Of a DNA stretch of 64,000 bases, positions 24,691 to 33,418 are shown piece by piece. The position numbers were made by a program, and so were the translations under genes. Each line of letters starts with the position of its first letter. Position 1 is the first letter of the stretch. Source of the DNA: Streptococcus oralis (GTDB lineage Bacteria > Bacillota > Bacilli > Lactobacillales > Streptococcaceae); contig NZ_CP019562.1 in the NCBI RefSeq assembly GCF_001983955.1, positions 1,488,001-1,552,000 on the forward strand, written 5' to 3'. A model generated the notes under the pieces. The model worked only from the letters and a program-made list of their open reading frames with translations, made no database searches and was not told where the DNA came from.

Positions 24691-25382
24691 CTTAAGATCA
24701 AACTGGCTACAATGGGACTGACGAAGACATAAAGAATTCCAGTGACACCGATTGCCAAGCCACCCATGGCCCCTGCTACAGAGCCGTATCGAAAGGCCGT
24801 ACCCGTTCCGACAGCATGACCGGTCCCACCGAGGGAAAGTCCCACCGCAACTGGATCATCAATTTTCAACCACTTCAAAAGGGTTGGTCCGATAACACTG
24901 GTTAAGATCCCAGTCGCTACTACGACGACCAAGGTTACAGTTGTTAATCCTTGCAATTTTTCTGTGATTCCCACTGCCATGGCGGTTGTCACTGACTTGG
25001 GAAAGAGAGAAATGGCTAGGAAAAAATCCATACCAAATATTTTCGCTACTATGGCAGTGAAGCAAGTATTGACAACTACTGCCAGCAGACTACCAAAGAG
25101 AATACTTCGAGCATGGTGCTTCATCAGGTGAAAACTCTTGTAAAGCGGAATTCCTAGAGCCACGGTTGATGGGACAATCAAGTTGTTCAGATAAACCCCA
25201 CCTTGGTAATAATCTTGATAAGAAATACCCGTCGCCTTAAGGAAAATAATGATAAAAATAGCCGACAACAGCAAGGGTGTTGTCAATGGATGGGGAAAAC
25301 GTCTGTAAATCAACATCCCCACTAGATAAGCTAGGATAGATAATGCAATCCCAAACAGAGGATTGGATACAAATTCGTTCAT
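24687..25382 (-). CDS. lrgB: LrgB family antiholin-like protein
   Basis: 231 aa with about six TM segments and the family block FPKSVTTAMAVGITEKLQG, then GHAVGTGTAFRYG. LrgB acts with the holin-like LrgA in the membrane to modulate murein hydrolase activity, or as a small-metabolite transporter in other streptococci. It overlaps lrgA by 4 bp. Confidence 0.92.
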   Translation of the reverse strand: MNEFVSNPLFGIALSILAYLVGMLIYRRFPHPLTTPLLLSAIFIIIFLKATGISYQDYYQGGVYLNNLIVPSTVALGIPLYKSFHLMKHHARSILFGSLLAVVVNTCFTAIVAKIFGMDFFLAISLFPKSVTTAMAVGITEKLQGLTTVTLVVVVATGILTSVIGPTLLKWLKIDDPVAVGLSLGGTGHAVGTGTAFRYGSVAGAMGGLAIGVTGILYVFVSPIVASLILS

Positions 25383-25753
25383 TTGGCATCTCCTTTCTCA
25401 TAATCTCCCTCAAATCGTCGCTTGATAAACTGAACCACTAGGGCAATGAGTACAATGTTGATGACTGCCGCAAAAAAGACAATCAAGACGATGGGCAAGA
25501 GATAGGGGGCAATGACATCAAACTTTTCCATGATTCCCACTGCTGGCGGCAAAAAGAGAATAGTCATATTGGCCAACAAGAAATTCCCGACCATATTGAC
25601 ATGCCTGGTCCTTAGCCACCTGAATTGCAGGGCTAGAAAGAGAATAATCAAGCCGATAATACTGCCTGGGATGGGCAGATGAAAGAAACTAGAGATTCCC
25701 TCACCGATTAGAGAAATCACAAAGAGAATCATTAATTGAACATATAATTTCAT
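25379..25753 (-). CDS. lrgA: LrgA/CidA family holin-like protein
   Basis: 124 aa with four TM segments (MKLYVQLMILFVISLIGEG, PGSIIGLIILFLALQF, NFLLANMTILFLPPAVGI, PIVLIVFFAAVINIVLI). An ATG at 25783 is in frame, but GGAG lies 6 bp before 25753 and the family starts at MKLYVQL. First gene of lrgAB, divergent from a MarR gene. Confidence 0.92.
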   Translation of the reverse strand: MKLYVQLMILFVISLIGEGISSFFHLPIPGSIIGLIILFLALQFRWLRTRHVNMVGNFLLANMTILFLPPAVGIMEKFDVIAPYLLPIVLIVFFAAVINIVLIALVVQFIKRRFEGDYEKGDAK

Positions 25754-25786
25754 CCTAAACTCCACGAAATAGACTTCTTGCATACC

Positions 25787-25814
25787 AGTTTACTCTTTTT
25801 TCAGAAAATTTCAA
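25787..25814 (-). promoter_or_regulatory. lrgAB promoter
   Basis: Minus-strand TTGAAA (complement of 25809-25814), 16-bp spacer, TAAACT (complement of 25787-25792), with a short leader to 25753. It is back-to-back with the MarR promoter. Confidence 0.6.
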
Positions 25815-25837
25815 GGAAATATTGCAATTCTTCTTTC

Positions 25838-25881
25838 TTGCAAGACTTAGTTAAAAGTAGTATAATCATTGCATGCGCAAT
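25838..25881 (+). promoter_or_regulatory. marR promoter with overlapping operator
   Basis: TTGCAA (25838-25843), 17-bp spacer, TATAAT (25861-25866), then the palindrome ATTGC-ATGC-GCAAT at 25868-25881 over the expected start site. The same motif stands before the next transcription unit (26351-26362), implying MarR autoregulation and control of that unit. Confidence 0.75.
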
Positions 25882-25949
25882 CATCTTGTGTTACAAAGAT
25901 AATCAGTAATGACTTTGTGATTTTTACTTTGAAAAGAAAGGAGAAAGCA

Positions 25950-26330
25950 ATGACCTATTTGGAAAAGTGGTTTGACTACAACCGCCGTCAAAAGGAAATG
26001 GAAGCCTTATTGGAAGAAACTATTGCCCAGCAGAGTGAACAAAGGTTGACCTTGAAAGAGTTTTACCTGCTCTACTATCTGGACCTAGCTGATGAAAAAT
26101 CTTTACGGCAGATTGACCTGCCAGATAAGCTTCATCTCAGTCCAAGCGCAGTTTCTCGAATGGTGACTCGCCTGGAAGAGAAAAACTGTGGCCTGCTTAG
26201 TCGTCGGTGTTGCGATCAGGATAGACGGGCTAGCTTTATCTGCCTGACTGACGAGGGACAGACAACTCTAGCTTACCTGCAAAAGGCTGTCGAAGAAAGA
26301 CTGGAAATGAGCCTTGATTTCATTTCGTAA
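25950..26330 (+). CDS. MarR-family transcriptional regulator
   Basis: 126 aa winged helix: LTLKEFYLLYYLDLADEKS, recognition region LHLSPSAVSRMVTRLEEKN, wing LSRRCCDQDRRASFICLTDEG. The frame is open from 25869, but AAAGGAG lies 6 bp before 25950. A Cys-Cys pair in the wing (RRCCDQDRR) could make it redox-responsive, and a thioredoxin gene lies in the unit it probably controls (inference). Confidence 0.92.
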   Translation: MTYLEKWFDYNRRQKEMEALLEETIAQQSEQRLTLKEFYLLYYLDLADEKSLRQIDLPDKLHLSPSAVSRMVTRLEEKNCGLLSRRCCDQDRRASFICLTDEGQTTLAYLQKAVEERLEMSLDFIS

Positions 26331-26350
26331 TCAGATTTTTTTAAAAAAAG

Positions 26351-26400
26351 TTGCGTGCGCAATCATTTTTCTTGACATTCCTCTTTTCAAGGAGTACAAT
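26351..26400 (+). promoter_or_regulatory. Promoter and MarR operator of the DUF4649-trx unit
   Basis: Operator TTGCG-TG-CGCAA at 26351-26362, followed by TTGACA (26372-26377), 17-bp spacer and TACAAT (26395-26400). Confidence 0.8.
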
Positions 26401-26429
26401 AAAGTCAAGATCGAACAAAGGAGTTTTAT

Positions 26430-26651
26430 ATGATCGAAATTACTTATCTAGACGCAAGCAAACAAGAGAGAAGCATGACTTTCGAGTCTTACCAAGACTT
26501 TGAACGTTCTCAACACGCCTGCCTTATCGGCGTCGCAGACTACTACCCTGTCCAAAAATTAACCTACAATGGTCATGATTTGGACTACCATGGGACTTAT
26601 GGAGATGTTTTCTTCTATCTCATGAAACAAGATTTAAGCCAATATAACTAA
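26430..26651 (+). CDS. DUF4649 family protein
   Basis: 73 aa, soluble, starting MIEITYLDASKQERSMTFES. A small streptococcal family usually next to thioredoxin. AAAGGAG precedes the ATG. It is 15 bp upstream of the thioredoxin gene and cotranscribed from the operator-controlled promoter. Function unknown. Confidence 0.85.
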   Translation: MIEITYLDASKQERSMTFESYQDFERSQHACLIGVADYYPVQKLTYNGHDLDYHGTYGDVFFYLMKQDLSQYN

Positions 26652-26666
26652 AAAAGGAGAAATACA

Positions 26667-26981
26667 ATGGCAAAAGCAATTACAGATGCAACATTTGAAC
26701 AAGAAACAAAAGACGGTTTGGTCTTGGTAGACTTCTGGGCAACTTGGTGTGGTCCATGTCGTATGCAAGGTCCAATCTTGGATAAATTGTCTGAAGAACT
26801 TTCAGAAGATGTCTTGAAAATCGTTAAAATGGACGTAGATGAAAATCCAAACACAGCTCGTGCCTTTGGAATCATGTCTATCCCAACCCTTCTCTTCAAA
26901 AAAGACGGACAAGTGGTGAAACAAGTTGCTGGAGTTCACACTGCAGAACAAATCAAGGCCATCATTGCTGAATTGAGCTAA
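26667..26981 (+). CDS. trxA: Thioredoxin
   Basis: 104 aa, single thioredoxin fold with active site WCGPCR (DFWATWCGPCRMQGP) and the cis-Pro segment MSIPTLLFKK. General cytoplasmic disulfide reductant. Last gene of the MarR-operator unit; a strong terminator follows. Confidence 0.96.
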   Translation: MAKAITDATFEQETKDGLVLVDFWATWCGPCRMQGPILDKLSEELSEDVLKIVKMDVDENPNTARAFGIMSIPTLLFKKDGQVVKQVAGVHTAEQIKAIIAELS

Positions 26982-26989
26982 TCACGAGA

Positions 26990-27019
26990 CACTCCCATTC
27001 AAAATGGGAGTGCTTTTTT
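26990..27019 (+). terminator. Terminator of the trx unit
   Basis: CACTCCCATT-CAA-AATGGGAGTG stem then CTTTTTT. Confidence 0.93.
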
Positions 27020-27029
27020 GTTTGCATAG

Positions 27030-27068
27030 AAAAAGCCCTGTTCCTCAGACTGAGGAGCAAGGCTTTTT
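27030..27068 (-). terminator. Terminator of the aquaporin gene
   Basis: AAAAAGCC...GGCTTTTT hairpin with CTGTTCCTCAG/CTGAGGAGCAA continuing the stem, before the convergent trx terminator. Confidence 0.9.
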
Positions 27069-27077
27069 GAGTTTCAA

Positions 27078-27746
27078 TTATTCTTCTGTTCCAAGGAAAT
27101 TTTTCGCAACAAGTGCTGCAAGAACGCCACCAACAATTGGAGCAAGTATGAAAATCCATACTTGTTGAAGGGCTGTGCCACCGACCAAGACAGCAGGAGC
27201 CAAGCTACGAGCTGGGTTTACTGAAAGGCCAGTAATGTTCAATCCCACAAGGATCATGGCCATCAAGGACAAACCGATTACTAAACCAGCAATCGCACCA
27301 TTTCCCTTGCTTTCTGAAGTCACGGTCATGATAACTAGGACAAACAAGAAAGTTGCGATGACTTCAAACAAGAATCCACCAAAGACAGTGACACCGTTTG
27401 CCAAGGCATTTTCACCAAGACTAGCAGTTGACATGCCTGAGTTAGACAAGAGGAAGAATACTGCAGCTGACGCAAGGAAAGCTCCAACTACTTGTCCAAG
27501 GATGTAGTTTACAAGTTCTGAAGATGACAAACGTTTGTTTACAAACATAGCAATTGAAACAGCTGGGTTCAAGTGAGCACCTGAAACAGTTCCGATTGAG
27601 AAAGCTGCAACCACAATTGCTAAACCAAAGGCAAAAGCAATTCCAAGGTGTCCAAGGCCATTAAGACCATTTCCAAAAACAACGGCTCCTGTCCCGATGA
27701 ACACAAGCATAAATGTACCGATTAATTCAGCAACAAATTTTTTCAT
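27078..27746 (-). CDS. Aquaporin / MIP-family channel
   Basis: 222 aa, six TM segments and two half-helices with NPA motifs (GAHLNPAVSIAM and GLSVNPARSLAPA). The second NPA is followed by R, as in the selectivity filter. Length and the absence of the glycerol-facilitator insertions favour an AqpZ-like water or small-neutral-solute channel. Own promoter region (AT-rich, 27750-27960) and terminator, so monocistronic. Confidence 0.93.
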   Translation of the reverse strand: MKKFVAELIGTFMLVFIGTGAVVFGNGLNGLGHLGIAFAFGLAIVVAAFSIGTVSGAHLNPAVSIAMFVNKRLSSSELVNYILGQVVGAFLASAAVFFLLSNSGMSTASLGENALANGVTVFGGFLFEVIATFLFVLVIMTVTSESKGNGAIAGLVIGLSLMAMILVGLNITGLSVNPARSLAPAVLVGGTALQQVWIFILAPIVGGVLAALVAKNFLGTEE

Positions 27747-27964
27747 GATAAGTCTCCTTTTTTCAAACTATGTATTAGTCTATCAAAAGAAGGAAAGGGT
27801 TTCAAGAAAATTGATTGTAAATTTTATATATGTTGCAATATTGTTTTCAAAATTTGTATATTTTTAATGTATTGCAATTAGTTGTAAATCTCTATATTTG
27901 ATGGTTATACTATACTGAATAAAATGAGAGTTTGTATTAATCTTTTTAAATAGCATAGAACTCT

Positions 27965-30577
27965 CTATTTAATCCATTCCCCATTATAATTGACATGATA
28001 TCCATCTGGTGTAGTTGTACTGATTGCTAAGGCACCTGAACCATATGCATAGTACCATTTCCCTGAGACACTAAACCAACCTGTTTGCATTGCTCCTGAA
28101 GAATTGAGGTAATACCATAATCCACCTGTTTTTACCCAGCCTGTTTGCATTCCACCTGAAGAATTAAGATAATACCATGAACCGCCTGTTTTTACCCAGC
28201 CTGTTTGCATCCATCCTGAACTGTCAAAATAATACCATGTACTGTCGATTAGTTCCCAACCATTAGATGTATAGGAACCATTGTTATGTCTATACCACCA
28301 ACGACCAGATGATTGAATCCAACTTCCTTTTGAAGCAAGTCTTACTTTTAACTTATAGGCTTCAGATACTTTGATGTATTCTTTCTTAGCAGTTTCCTTT
28401 TTAACTTTTGCATTTTTTAATTTAGCATTTGCATTTTCAAGTGCTTTTTTTGATTCCTCAAACTTCTGTTTAGCGATAATCAAACTTTTTTTAGCTTCAT
28501 CGAGTTTTTTTGGAGCATTTTTGAGATTTGTAACATATTGATGTTCTGTATCCAACTCTTTTTTAGCATTTTTAAGTGATTGTTCAGCAGTCTTAACGAA
28601 TTTTATCTTATCGTTTTTGACTACTTTCAATCGATTTAGTTCAGTCTCTTGTTTCAAAAACTCAGTTTTAGCAGCACTCAGCAAAGTTTGTTGTTTACTC
28701 AATTCTGCTTGTGCTGATTTCAAAACGTTTAGCTTAGCTTCATTTTGTTTTGTCAAATCCACAAGACGTTTTTTAGATTTGTCTAGTTCTTTTTTATCTT
28801 TATCTAAAGTCGTTTTAGCAATGGTAAGATTATTGTTGAAAGACGATATTTTTCCATTTACTATGGTCTCTTCATTCCTTTGTTTTCTGTTAAAATTATC
28901 CAGAGCCTCTTTAGCTTTAGTATAGGCTGGATTTTTAGGATGTGTGATTTCATTCCAAACATAACGGAAGGTTATTTTAGGCAAGAATTTTACTCGTTTC
29001 CCATTAAAGTAAAATTCGCTATAATCTGGATTACTATCTTTATTTTCTGCTCTTGCTAGAGAATATGAATCGCTTGGATCATAATAATATGTCTCACCAT
29101 TATAAACATAACTTCTTCTTTCAGATGGACTAATCACAGAAGGTAGGGTACTATAAACATCTTTATTTTCACTAATAAATGTTAATACTCCATAATTTCC
29201 ATAGCTTGTTTTTTCGCTAGAGGATGCTCCGACAGCCATCCCTGTCCCAGAAGCTGCTAGCAATGGAATTCTATGACCATAGTTAAATGTATTTGATTCT
29301 TTCGGAGTTGATGAGCCATATAACGAGGCATTACTATAATCATTAAAGTAAGATAAGACCTCTTTATAAGCAAGTTCTTTTTCACTTAATACACTCTTTT
29401 CTGGAACCGAACCAGCTGTTGCATTTTCAGTCGCATCCTTAAAACCAAAATCTTGATTTTTCAATTTTGTATCATGTGACAATTTATTATTTGCCACCAT
29501 TTCATTTGCTCTTGCTTTTCCATATCTCAAAGCCTTGTCAGTCACAGCTGGCACTGGAATATCAATACCATTGATTCTACGCAATTCAATTAAGTATTTA
29601 CGAACTTCTTCAGAAACCTTTTTATAATCAATCACATGAGGAACGTTGACATAATCTTTAGATGAGACAACGATAGTTTCTGTTCTTTCTCCGCTAAAAT
29701 TCACATCTTCGTTCGCAGCAACATAAAGGGTCTTTCCATCTCTTCCTACGAAAGTTTTTTCCTCAAGTGGCGGAGTCTTGGAATCACTCTCGCTAACAGA
29801 ATTTGATTGAATCTCGTGAGGGACCGTAACTGTTAAAAACTCATTCCCAGCTGATTTTAAATTCTTTTCAAGAGTAGAACGGTTCTTATTTCCTCTTTCT
29901 ACAAGTGCTTTTCTTTCTTGTTGTGCTTTTGAGAACTCACTAGTTAAAGAACTCACTTTAGCTTGGTCAGCTTTCACCTTCGCATCTAATTTCTCAGCAG
30001 TTTGTTGCACCTCACGTAATGTATTCCAATCAAAAGCTTTCTCTGCTACCCTTACTTTGTCTTGTGCCTTTTTTACGTCTGCTGCTCTTTGATCAACCTG
30101 AGTTTTTGCCTTATTAACAACTGTTTGTTGGTTCTCGACACTTGTCTGAGCTTGTTTCTCACCTTGTTTTACTCCAGCCAAATTTTCTTCGGCTTTCTTG
30201 ACAGTTACTTGTTTTGCGGCAAGATCCTTTTCTGCATTTTTAATTTTCTCAGGTGTAGCTTGTTTAGCAAATTCTTGAGCTTGTTTCAAAGCGTCATCTG
30301 CTTTGTTCTTATTTGTTACAGCAGATGCATACTCTTGTTGCGTTTTATCAACAATCTTCTGAGCATTCTTTTCTTCCTCAATTGCTTGATTTAGTTTGAC
30401 TTCTGCCTTTTTAACGTCTGATTCTGAAACTTCAACATCCTTTTTGGTCTCTGATTGACTGACAGTAGTTTTATTCGATTGTTTATTTGTAACCTCATCT
30501 GCTTGGACATGACCATTAAAAGTAGTTACTATTGCAGTTGCAACTCCCAAACCAATCAGCACTTGTTCCTTTTTCAT
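27965..30577 (-). CDS. Choline-binding surface protein with CAP-like and coiled-coil regions (SEC10/PgrA type)
   Basis: 870 aa secreted protein. Signal peptide at residues 1-26 (MKKEQVLIGLGVATAIVTTF, HVQADE). Long Lys/Glu/Ala/Gln coiled coil at about 45-245. A CAP/SCP-like domain at about 325-500 (LIELRRINGIDIPVPAVTDK, ARANEMVANN, YGHRIPLL). Second coiled coil at about 560-750. Five to six choline-binding repeats at 751-870 (GWVKTGGSWYYLNSSGGMQT type) that hold it on choline-decorated teichoic acid. Fold order matches the SEC10/PgrA surface-exclusion family, but anchoring is by choline-binding repeats rather than LPXTG. Function unknown; adhesion or aggregation is plausible. Confidence 0.9.
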   Translation of the reverse strand: MKKEQVLIGLGVATAIVTTFNGHVQADEVTNKQSNKTTVSQSETKKDVEVSESDVKKAEVKLNQAIEEEKNAQKIVDKTQQEYASAVTNKNKADDALKQAQEFAKQATPEKIKNAEKDLAAKQVTVKKAEENLAGVKQGEKQAQTSVENQQTVVNKAKTQVDQRAADVKKAQDKVRVAEKAFDWNTLREVQQTAEKLDAKVKADQAKVSSLTSEFSKAQQERKALVERGNKNRSTLEKNLKSAGNEFLTVTVPHEIQSNSVSESDSKTPPLEEKTFVGRDGKTLYVAANEDVNFSGERTETIVVSSKDYVNVPHVIDYKKVSEEVRKYLIELRRINGIDIPVPAVTDKALRYGKARANEMVANNKLSHDTKLKNQDFGFKDATENATAGSVPEKSVLSEKELAYKEVLSYFNDYSNASLYGSSTPKESNTFNYGHRIPLLAASGTGMAVGASSSEKTSYGNYGVLTFISENKDVYSTLPSVISPSERRSYVYNGETYYYDPSDSYSLARAENKDSNPDYSEFYFNGKRVKFLPKITFRYVWNEITHPKNPAYTKAKEALDNFNRKQRNEETIVNGKISSFNNNLTIAKTTLDKDKKELDKSKKRLVDLTKQNEAKLNVLKSAQAELSKQQTLLSAAKTEFLKQETELNRLKVVKNDKIKFVKTAEQSLKNAKKELDTEHQYVTNLKNAPKKLDEAKKSLIIAKQKFEESKKALENANAKLKNAKVKKETAKKEYIKVSEAYKLKVRLASKGSWIQSSGRWWYRHNNGSYTSNGWELIDSTWYYFDSSGWMQTGWVKTGGSWYYLNSSGGMQTGWVKTGGLWYYLNSSGAMQTGWFSVSGKWYYAYGSGALAISTTTPDGYHVNYNGEWIK
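27968..28327 (-). repeat. Choline-binding repeat array
   Basis: About 60-bp units (20 codons) recur; cctgtttgcat is found at 28080, 28140 and 28200. Each encodes a GW-x-WYY-x-G-M-x-T-GW module. Confidence 0.88.
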
Positions 30578-30593
30578 AAAATTAACCTTTCTT

Positions 30594-30607
30594 TAAAAAC
30601 GTTTACA
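30594..30607 (-). promoter_or_regulatory. Candidate cre site before the choline-binding gene
   Basis: TGTAAACGTTTTTA on the minus strand matches the TGWAANCGNTNWCA consensus at 13 of 14 positions. It lies in the 5' leader just upstream of the Shine-Dalgarno. Confidence 0.5.
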
Positions 30608-30661
30608 TTATTAATTTTAACATATTTACTTATATTTCAAAATAAAACGAGTAACTCTTCA

Positions 30662-30711
30662 TCTGTACTCTCTACATAACTCCTTCTCAGGAGAGTATTT
30701 AGGAGTACAGA
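30662..30711. promoter_or_regulatory. 50-bp nested palindrome in the choline-binding gene leader
   Basis: Outer arms TCTGTACTC (30662-30670) and GAGTACAGA (30703-30711) are exact complements and enclose a second hairpin (ACTCCT-TCTC-AGGAG). It lies just after the inferred start site, so it could form a leader stem-loop or be a protein-binding site. Confidence 0.5.
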
Positions 30712-30743
30712 CTTCAGCTATTTTTAGGACGATCTTATTATAT

Positions 30744-30772
30744 AGTATAAATAAAAGTACAGAGAATACCAA
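30744..30772 (-). promoter_or_regulatory. Promoter of the choline-binding gene
   Basis: Minus-strand TTGGTA, 17-bp spacer, TATACT. It predicts a leader of about 160 nt containing the 50-bp palindrome and the cre-like site. Confidence 0.6.
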
Positions 30773-30845
30773 TACTATTCCTGCTTCAATTTTTTTTAAT
30801 CACCACCAAAAATAAATATCATTCTAAAATCTCAACAATATAATT

Positions 30846-32663
30846 CTATTGTTGCACTTTTATGATTTTATTCCCCAACTCCGCACTGTAGGCGATAATC
30901 TGGTCAACTGTGTCTGACAGGAATTGGATAGTATCACGGAGTGGTTTGTCTGTTGAGATATCCGCTCCGATAATCATGGCTGACTCAAGCGGTGTCTTAC
31001 TACCACCTGATTTAAGAAGATTTAGCCAGTCTTCAGCTCCAGTTTCGGAATGTTTCAGATGGAGGTAACCCGCAGTCGAGATAACAAGGCCAGCAGAGTA
31101 GGTGTAGCTATACAAGCCCATGTAATAGTGAGCTTGGCGCATCCAAGTCAGAGCTGCATCATCATCAATCTCAATGGCATCTCCCCAGAAATCCGTCAAG
31201 ACTTCCTTCATAATGCTGTTAAGTTTGCTTGCTCCGAAGGTTTCTCCTTCTTCAATCAATGTATAAACCTTACGCTGGAATGCTGCTTCCAAGAGGTGGG
31301 TGATGAAATTATGGAAGTAGGTGTCTGTCAAGCGATGAGCAAGAGCGAAGCGTTTTTGACGTGGATCATCAGACTGGTGCTCCAAGTAGTCACTGAGAAG
31401 CAATTCATTGAAGGTTGATGGCGCTTCGACATAGTAAGTAGACATGTGGGCATTGAAGTAACTTTGGTGATTATCTGAAAAGATGAATTGACCAGAATGC
31501 CCGATTTCATGAATCAAGGTATAAACATCGCTCAAACGACCAGTCCAGCTCATGAGGACATAAGGGTGCACGCGATATGGATCCGCCGCATAACCACCAG
31601 AATCCTTGCCACTATTGGCAGCGAAGTCCACCCAGCGCTCTTCTTGATAGCGAGCAATTTCTTGGGTGTATTCTTGACCCAATGGTGCGACTGACTTCAT
31701 GACCAAGTCATAGGCGTCATCAATAGTCACTTCAGGATTAAGGGCGCTGTCCAAGTCCAATTTCCAGTCTGCAAAGGTCATCTTTTCAAGACCATTGACC
31801 TTGGCAACATGCTTGAGGTATCTCTGAGCAACTGGCGCAAAGTCCTTCATGATGAGGTCAATCTGACGGTCAAACATGGCACGGTCCACTTCTTGCTCAG
31901 CTAGAAGATAATCAAAAACCGAGTCGTAGCCCTTCATATCTGCCAACAGTTTTTCAGACTTGACCTGAGCTAAGTAGGCTGCCGCAGCCGTATTTTGGTG
32001 CTTACGAAGTCCCTCTGAGAAAGAACGGAAAGATTTCTCACGAACCTCAGCGTCCTCGTGGTTCTGGTAGAAATTTTCATAGGTCACAAAGCTGTTTTTA
32101 TAGGTCTTGCCATAGGCTTCAAAGTCAGCCATTTCAAAGTCCCCAGCTCGCATCTTAGTGTAAATGTCCTGTGGACTGTAGAAAACTTCACCGAGATTGG
32201 TCAAAGCCTTCTCCACATCGGCACCTAGATAGTGGGCTTTTTTGATTTTGGCCTGACGAATGGCTGCCGTCAAGTGAGGTAATTCACCCAAACGGTCCAA
32301 GACTTCCTCATCAGCTTCCACCAAGGCGTCGTCAAAAAAGGTCAAGGCTACACTGGCATCTGTTTCAAATTCCATCCCAGCTTGGGCAATATTAGCAAAA
32401 TCTTCATTGCTATAGTCTGTCGTCTGAGGCATAAAGGCGTAATTACCGATATGGCTCATCTGGATATAAATTTGCTCCAATTCCGCAAAGGCCTTCTCGA
32501 AATCCTCAAAAGTGTGAAGATTGCCCTTGTAGTCACGGCTAAATTGGTTGATGTCTTCGCGCGTTTTCTCGATTGCACGCAAGAAATCCTCACGGTCTTG
32601 GTATAGGGCTGTTAAGTCCCAAAGTTCCTTTTCTGGAAATTCTGAACGGTGTTTTTGTTCCAT
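30846..32663 (-). CDS. pepF: Oligoendopeptidase F
   Basis: 605 aa cytoplasmic M3B zinc metallopeptidase that degrades oligopeptides. Active site HEIGHSGQF (HExxH), N-terminal DLTALYQDREDFL and the FYSPQDIYTKMRAGDFEMADFEAYG region. About 10 bp after rsmE in the same direction, so it is the last gene of the prmA-rsmE-pepF run. A CAACAATA/TATTGTTG hairpin overlaps the stop codon but lacks a good T run. Confidence 0.96.
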   Translation of the reverse strand: MEQKHRSEFPEKELWDLTALYQDREDFLRAIEKTREDINQFSRDYKGNLHTFEDFEKAFAELEQIYIQMSHIGNYAFMPQTTDYSNEDFANIAQAGMEFETDASVALTFFDDALVEADEEVLDRLGELPHLTAAIRQAKIKKAHYLGADVEKALTNLGEVFYSPQDIYTKMRAGDFEMADFEAYGKTYKNSFVTYENFYQNHEDAEVREKSFRSFSEGLRKHQNTAAAAYLAQVKSEKLLADMKGYDSVFDYLLAEQEVDRAMFDRQIDLIMKDFAPVAQRYLKHVAKVNGLEKMTFADWKLDLDSALNPEVTIDDAYDLVMKSVAPLGQEYTQEIARYQEERWVDFAANSGKDSGGYAADPYRVHPYVLMSWTGRLSDVYTLIHEIGHSGQFIFSDNHQSYFNAHMSTYYVEAPSTFNELLLSDYLEHQSDDPRQKRFALAHRLTDTYFHNFITHLLEAAFQRKVYTLIEEGETFGASKLNSIMKEVLTDFWGDAIEIDDDAALTWMRQAHYYMGLYSYTYSAGLVISTAGYLHLKHSETGAEDWLNLLKSGGSKTPLESAMIIGADISTDKPLRDTIQFLSDTVDQIIAYSAELGNKIIKVQQ

Positions 32664-32673
32664 TTTCTTCCTC

Positions 32674-33417
32674 TTATTTCTCTAATTCTACTAAAACACT
32701 AAGGGCTGATAAGGCATAAAGCGGTGCTGTTTCCGCTCGCAAAATGCGAGGACCAAGACCTGCCAAGACTGCTCCTTTAGCTTCAAAACTTTCAATTTCT
32801 GCAGGTGAGAGACCGCCTTCTGGACCAAAGATAAAGAGCAATTTAGCTCCCTTTTCAAGACCAGTGACTGCTTGTAAGAGGGCCGCGGCTTCTCCCTCTT
32901 TTGCTGATTCTTCATAGGCTACTATAATAGAGTCAAACTGGTCAAACTGAGTTAGAAAATCTGCTTTCTTCTCGAAAAGCTGGATACTTGGAACGATATT
33001 ACGCTTGCTTTGTTCTGCCGCTCCAAGGGTGATTTTTTCTAGTTTTTCAACCTTTTTACCCAATTTCTTGCCGTCCCACTTGGCAACTGACCAGTCAGCA
33101 GGGAAGGCCCAAATTTGGCTGGCACCCAGTTCCGTTACTTTTTGAGTGATAAACTCCAGCTTGTCTCCCTTGGGAAAGCCTGATGCGATAGTCACTTGGA
33201 TGGGAAGTTCGACATTTTCAGCTAATTCTTGGACCAACTCAAACTGACGATTTTCCACATCTAGCACGCGCGCCAAGCGCTTGATCCCATCATCAAAGAC
33301 CAAGGTCACTTCATCCTCTTCTTTCAGGCGCATAACCTGAAACATATGCTTGCTGGATTCCTTGTCCTCAATGGTGACAGGAGAGACTGCACTACCCTTG
33401 ACAAAATACTGCTGCAT
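32674..33417 (-). CDS. rsmE: 16S rRNA (uracil-1498-N3)-methyltransferase
   Basis: 247 aa SPOUT methyltransferase. The C-terminal knot has FGPEGGLSPAEIESFEAKG and LGPRILRAETAPLYALSAL. The start is the ATG at 33417 (MQQYFVKG), with GGAGG from the last codons of prmA 5 bp before it. An in-frame TTG four codons earlier is not needed. Coupled to prmA. Confidence 0.95.
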   Translation of the reverse strand: MQQYFVKGSAVSPVTIEDKESSKHMFQVMRLKEEDEVTLVFDDGIKRLARVLDVENRQFELVQELAENVELPIQVTIASGFPKGDKLEFITQKVTELGASQIWAFPADWSVAKWDGKKLGKKVEKLEKITLGAAEQSKRNIVPSIQLFEKKADFLTQFDQFDSIIVAYEESAKEGEAAALLQAVTGLEKGAKLLFIFGPEGGLSPAEIESFEAKGAVLAGLGPRILRAETAPLYALSALSVLVELEK

Positions 33418-33418
33418 G

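Noticed and set aside
24687..25753. lrgAB as a phage holin cassette
   Set aside because: The proteins carry LrgA/LrgB family blocks and no endolysin or phage gene is nearby.
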